Source: Flavobacterium aestivum (GTDB taxonomy: Bacteria > Bacteroidota > Bacteroidia > Flavobacteriales > Flavobacteriaceae). Taken from it: a stretch of 64,000 bases of DNA. This document shows positions 62,587-64,000 of the stretch, piece by piece. The stretch is taken from assembly GCF_026870175.2 (NCBI RefSeq), contig NZ_CP113977.2:248001-312000 (forward strand), given 5' to 3'. The first letter of the stretch is position 1. Every line of letters starts with the position of its first letter. The notes under the pieces were generated by a model. That model was not told where the DNA came from, did not search any database, and saw only the letters and a list, made by a program, of their open reading frames with translations. The position numbers were made by a program, and so were the translations under genes.

Positions 62587-63096
62587 TTATGCTTTTTTAG
62601 ATTTTTTTGATTTTTTAGGTTCTTCCATCGAAACTGGTTTTTTTACAAAAGGATCTGCAACCGCTAACCAAGCAGCTGGTCCACCTGCAACATAGCCAGT
62701 ACTCCCTAAACCTTCAAAATTTACCTTACCTTCTTTATTAACGGTTGCTTTTGCAAAATATACCGTTGGATAACCTTGTATACCAAAAGCTTGTTGCAAC
62801 TCATTGTTTTGTTTTTTTATTTCATCCGATTGAGGAGCTCTTCTAGGATAATCCAGTTCAACTAAAACAACATTTTGGTTAGCCCATTTAGAAAATTCTG
62901 GTGTTTTAAGTACTTCATTTTGCAAACGAATACACCATCCGCACCAATCACTTCCTGTAAAGAACAACATCAATGGTTTCTTCTCTTTGTTCGAAACAGT
63001 GATTGCTTCTTTTACATTCGTATACCATTTTAATTCTTGAGCTTGGGAAACGCTTAACCCGATAAAGAAAAATGCAACTAAAATAATTTTTTTCAT
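62587..63096 (-). CDS. Secreted thioredoxin-like protein (WCGWC)
   Basis: A 169-residue exported protein with a signal peptide (KKIILVAFFFIGLSVSQAQ), a thioredoxin fold with the redox motif SDWCGWCIRL near residues 50-59, and the cis-Pro region GIQGYPTVYFA. The C-terminus is lysine-rich (PKKSKKSKKA). The WCGWC motif and length fit the thioredoxin_7/DUF255-like periplasmic thiol-disulfide group. A role in protecting or repairing exported proteins is inferred. Confidence 0.9.
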   Translation of the reverse strand: MKKIILVAFFFIGLSVSQAQELKWYTNVKEAITVSNKEKKPLMLFFTGSDWCGWCIRLQNEVLKTPEFSKWANQNVVLVELDYPRRAPQSDEIKKQNNELQQAFGIQGYPTVYFAKATVNKEGKVNFEGLGSTGYVAGGPAAWLAVADPFVKKPVSMEEPKKSKKSKKA

Positions 63097-63216
63097 TTGT
63101 TTATTTTTTTAAGTGAAATAGAATGCGATAAAAGTTAGAAATCTTCCTTTTACTCTTAGTCCTCTACTGATTTCTTTTTTACAAATTTAAACAAAAATAA
63201 TACCAAAATTTGTCGT

Positions 63217-64000
63217 CTATCTTACTTCTTGCATTAATTTTTTCATCAATGGAGTAATAAATATCAAAATTGCTCCAGCAACAAACGAATAAATTGCTAA
63301 TTGATAATATCCTTCTGTATAGGATTGCAATTTTGAAACCAAAGTTGTTCCAGTATTTGACTTAGACATTTCAGCCCCTAATTTACCAGCTGCAAATTGT
63401 CCAAATGCAGTTGCTAAAAACCATAACCCCATCATCATTCCAAAAAGTCTTTTTGGTGATAACTTGGTAATAATAGACATTCCAATAGGTCCAAGGCAAA
63501 GCTCTCCTAAAGTTGTCACTAAATATGCAAAAGTAAATAAGTTAAGTGAAGTTATTCCTTTGGCATTTGCAAAAAATCTAGTATAATAAAAAATGTAAAA
63601 TGATAACCCTAAAAATAAAAATCCGATACCAAATTTCACAATTGTATTTGGCTCAATTTTTTTCTTCGCTAACCACAACCATAGTAAACCAACCACTGGA
63701 CTAAATATAATTACAAATAGAGAATTAGAACTATTGTTTACAACATTTGGATCCATGTGAAAAAACAACAAACTATTGTTTAAATTGTCTTTGGCAAAAA
63801 GTGAAAGTGATCCTCCGCTTTGCTCGAAAATAGCATTAAACACAAAATAGAAAAAGATAAAAACAAAAGCTGCAAGCAACTTTTTACGTAGTTTACTATC
63901 TTCTAATTTATAAACCTCAAAAGCAAAATACGACAAAGCAATTACTCCAATAGTATACATAAAATAATCTGTATAATCCGTGTTTTTTACCATTATAAAA
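63217..64000 (-). CDS. POT-family peptide transporter, C-terminal part
   Basis: Proton-coupled oligopeptide transporter of the major facilitator type. The frame is open from the stop at 63217 to the right window edge with no in-frame stop. The Met at 63993 is followed by transmembrane sequence and is probably internal. Visible are six to seven TM helices and LGELCLGPIGMSIITKLSPK with GMMMGLWFLATAFGQFAAGK, the conserved C-terminal POT segment. The N-terminal half, with the substrate-binding ExxERFxYY, lies outside the window. Confidence 0.85.
   Translation of the reverse strand, partial: FIMVKNTDYTDYFMYTIGVIALSYFAFEVYKLEDSKLRKKLLAAFVFIFFYFVFNAIFEQSGGSLSLFAKDNLNNSLLFFHMDPNVVNNSSNSLFVIIFSPVVGLLWLWLAKKKIEPNTIVKFGIGFLFLGLSFYIFYYTRFFANAKGITSLNLFTFAYLVTTLGELCLGPIGMSIITKLSPKRLFGMMMGLWFLATAFGQFAAGKLGAEMSKSNTGTTLVSKLQSYTEGYYQLAIYSFVAGAILIFITPLMKKLMQEVR

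Noticed and set aside
1..64000. CRISPR arrays, tRNA or rRNA genes, prophage or intact insertion sequence
   Set aside because: No regularly spaced repeats, cloverleaf sequences, rRNA words, integrase or transposase were seen on reading both strands.

Overview
The window looks like a chromosome segment of a Flavobacterium-like member of the Bacteroidota. The DNA is AT-rich, start codons lack Shine-Dalgarno sequences, and many genes are preceded by the Bacteroidota -7 promoter box TAnnTTTG. Gene content fits as well: PorT/SprT of type IX secretion, a DUF5686 outer-membrane protein, 2TM protein, MenG, and a ComEC without an obvious metallo-beta-lactamase site. No rRNA, tRNA, CRISPR, phage or intact insertion sequence was seen.

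Bases 1-17200 are a sulfur-assimilation and methionine island, nearly all on the minus strand. In transcription order from high to low coordinates it holds: (i) a doubled leader-peptide/terminator region (15.65-15.3 kb), then metY, a second metX, a homoserine-dehydrogenase-like gene that has lost active-site residues, and a sterol-desaturase-family gene; (ii) a second doubled leader region (10.35-9.93 kb) in front of a metY remnant lacking its catalytic core; (iii) a SAM-I riboswitch, then metX, thrA (aspartokinase-homoserine dehydrogenase), an OsmC-family gene and a metZ-type sulfhydrylase; (iv) an Rrf2-family regulator; (v) cysH-cysD-cysN for sulfate activation and reduction, with cysN cut by the window edge. 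metK reads away on the plus strand behind a SAM-II-type (long-loop) riboswitch. Three RNA-based control mechanisms for methionine/SAM therefore sit within about 7 kb. The doubled Met/Cys-codon attenuators are the most striking feature of the window.

Bases 17.2-30.1 kb hold a deoxynucleoside kinase, a 1300-residue SUKH/TPR-like protein, a membrane pyrophosphatase with an unusual Cys/Met-rich C-terminal tail, soluble pyrophosphatase, an AlkA-like glycosylase, a DUF5686 outer-membrane protein and pdhB. Bases 30.4-37 kb carry etfBA, a bifunctional-nuclease-family gene, thyA-2TM-folA, menG/ubiE and porT. Bases 37-45.5 kb carry a TrmH-type methyltransferase, a BamA/TamA-like outer-membrane lipoprotein, fba, accD (zinc-ribbon cysteines missing), a lipoprotein, a JmjC/cupin-8 protein and a MacB-like permease.

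Bases 45.7-52.9 kb hold purH and the rod-shape/cell-wall operon mreBCD-mrdA-rodA. Two near-identical C-terminal processing proteases lie in tandem at 53.2-57.9 kb. They are followed by surE, a small membrane protein, lpxB, comEC, a secreted thioredoxin-like protein and the C-terminal part of a POT-family peptide transporter. Intergenic spaces contain bidirectional terminators and several palindromic elements, two of which (30.16 kb and 60.37 kb) share a GCTATCCG...CTTCTATC signature around a hairpin.
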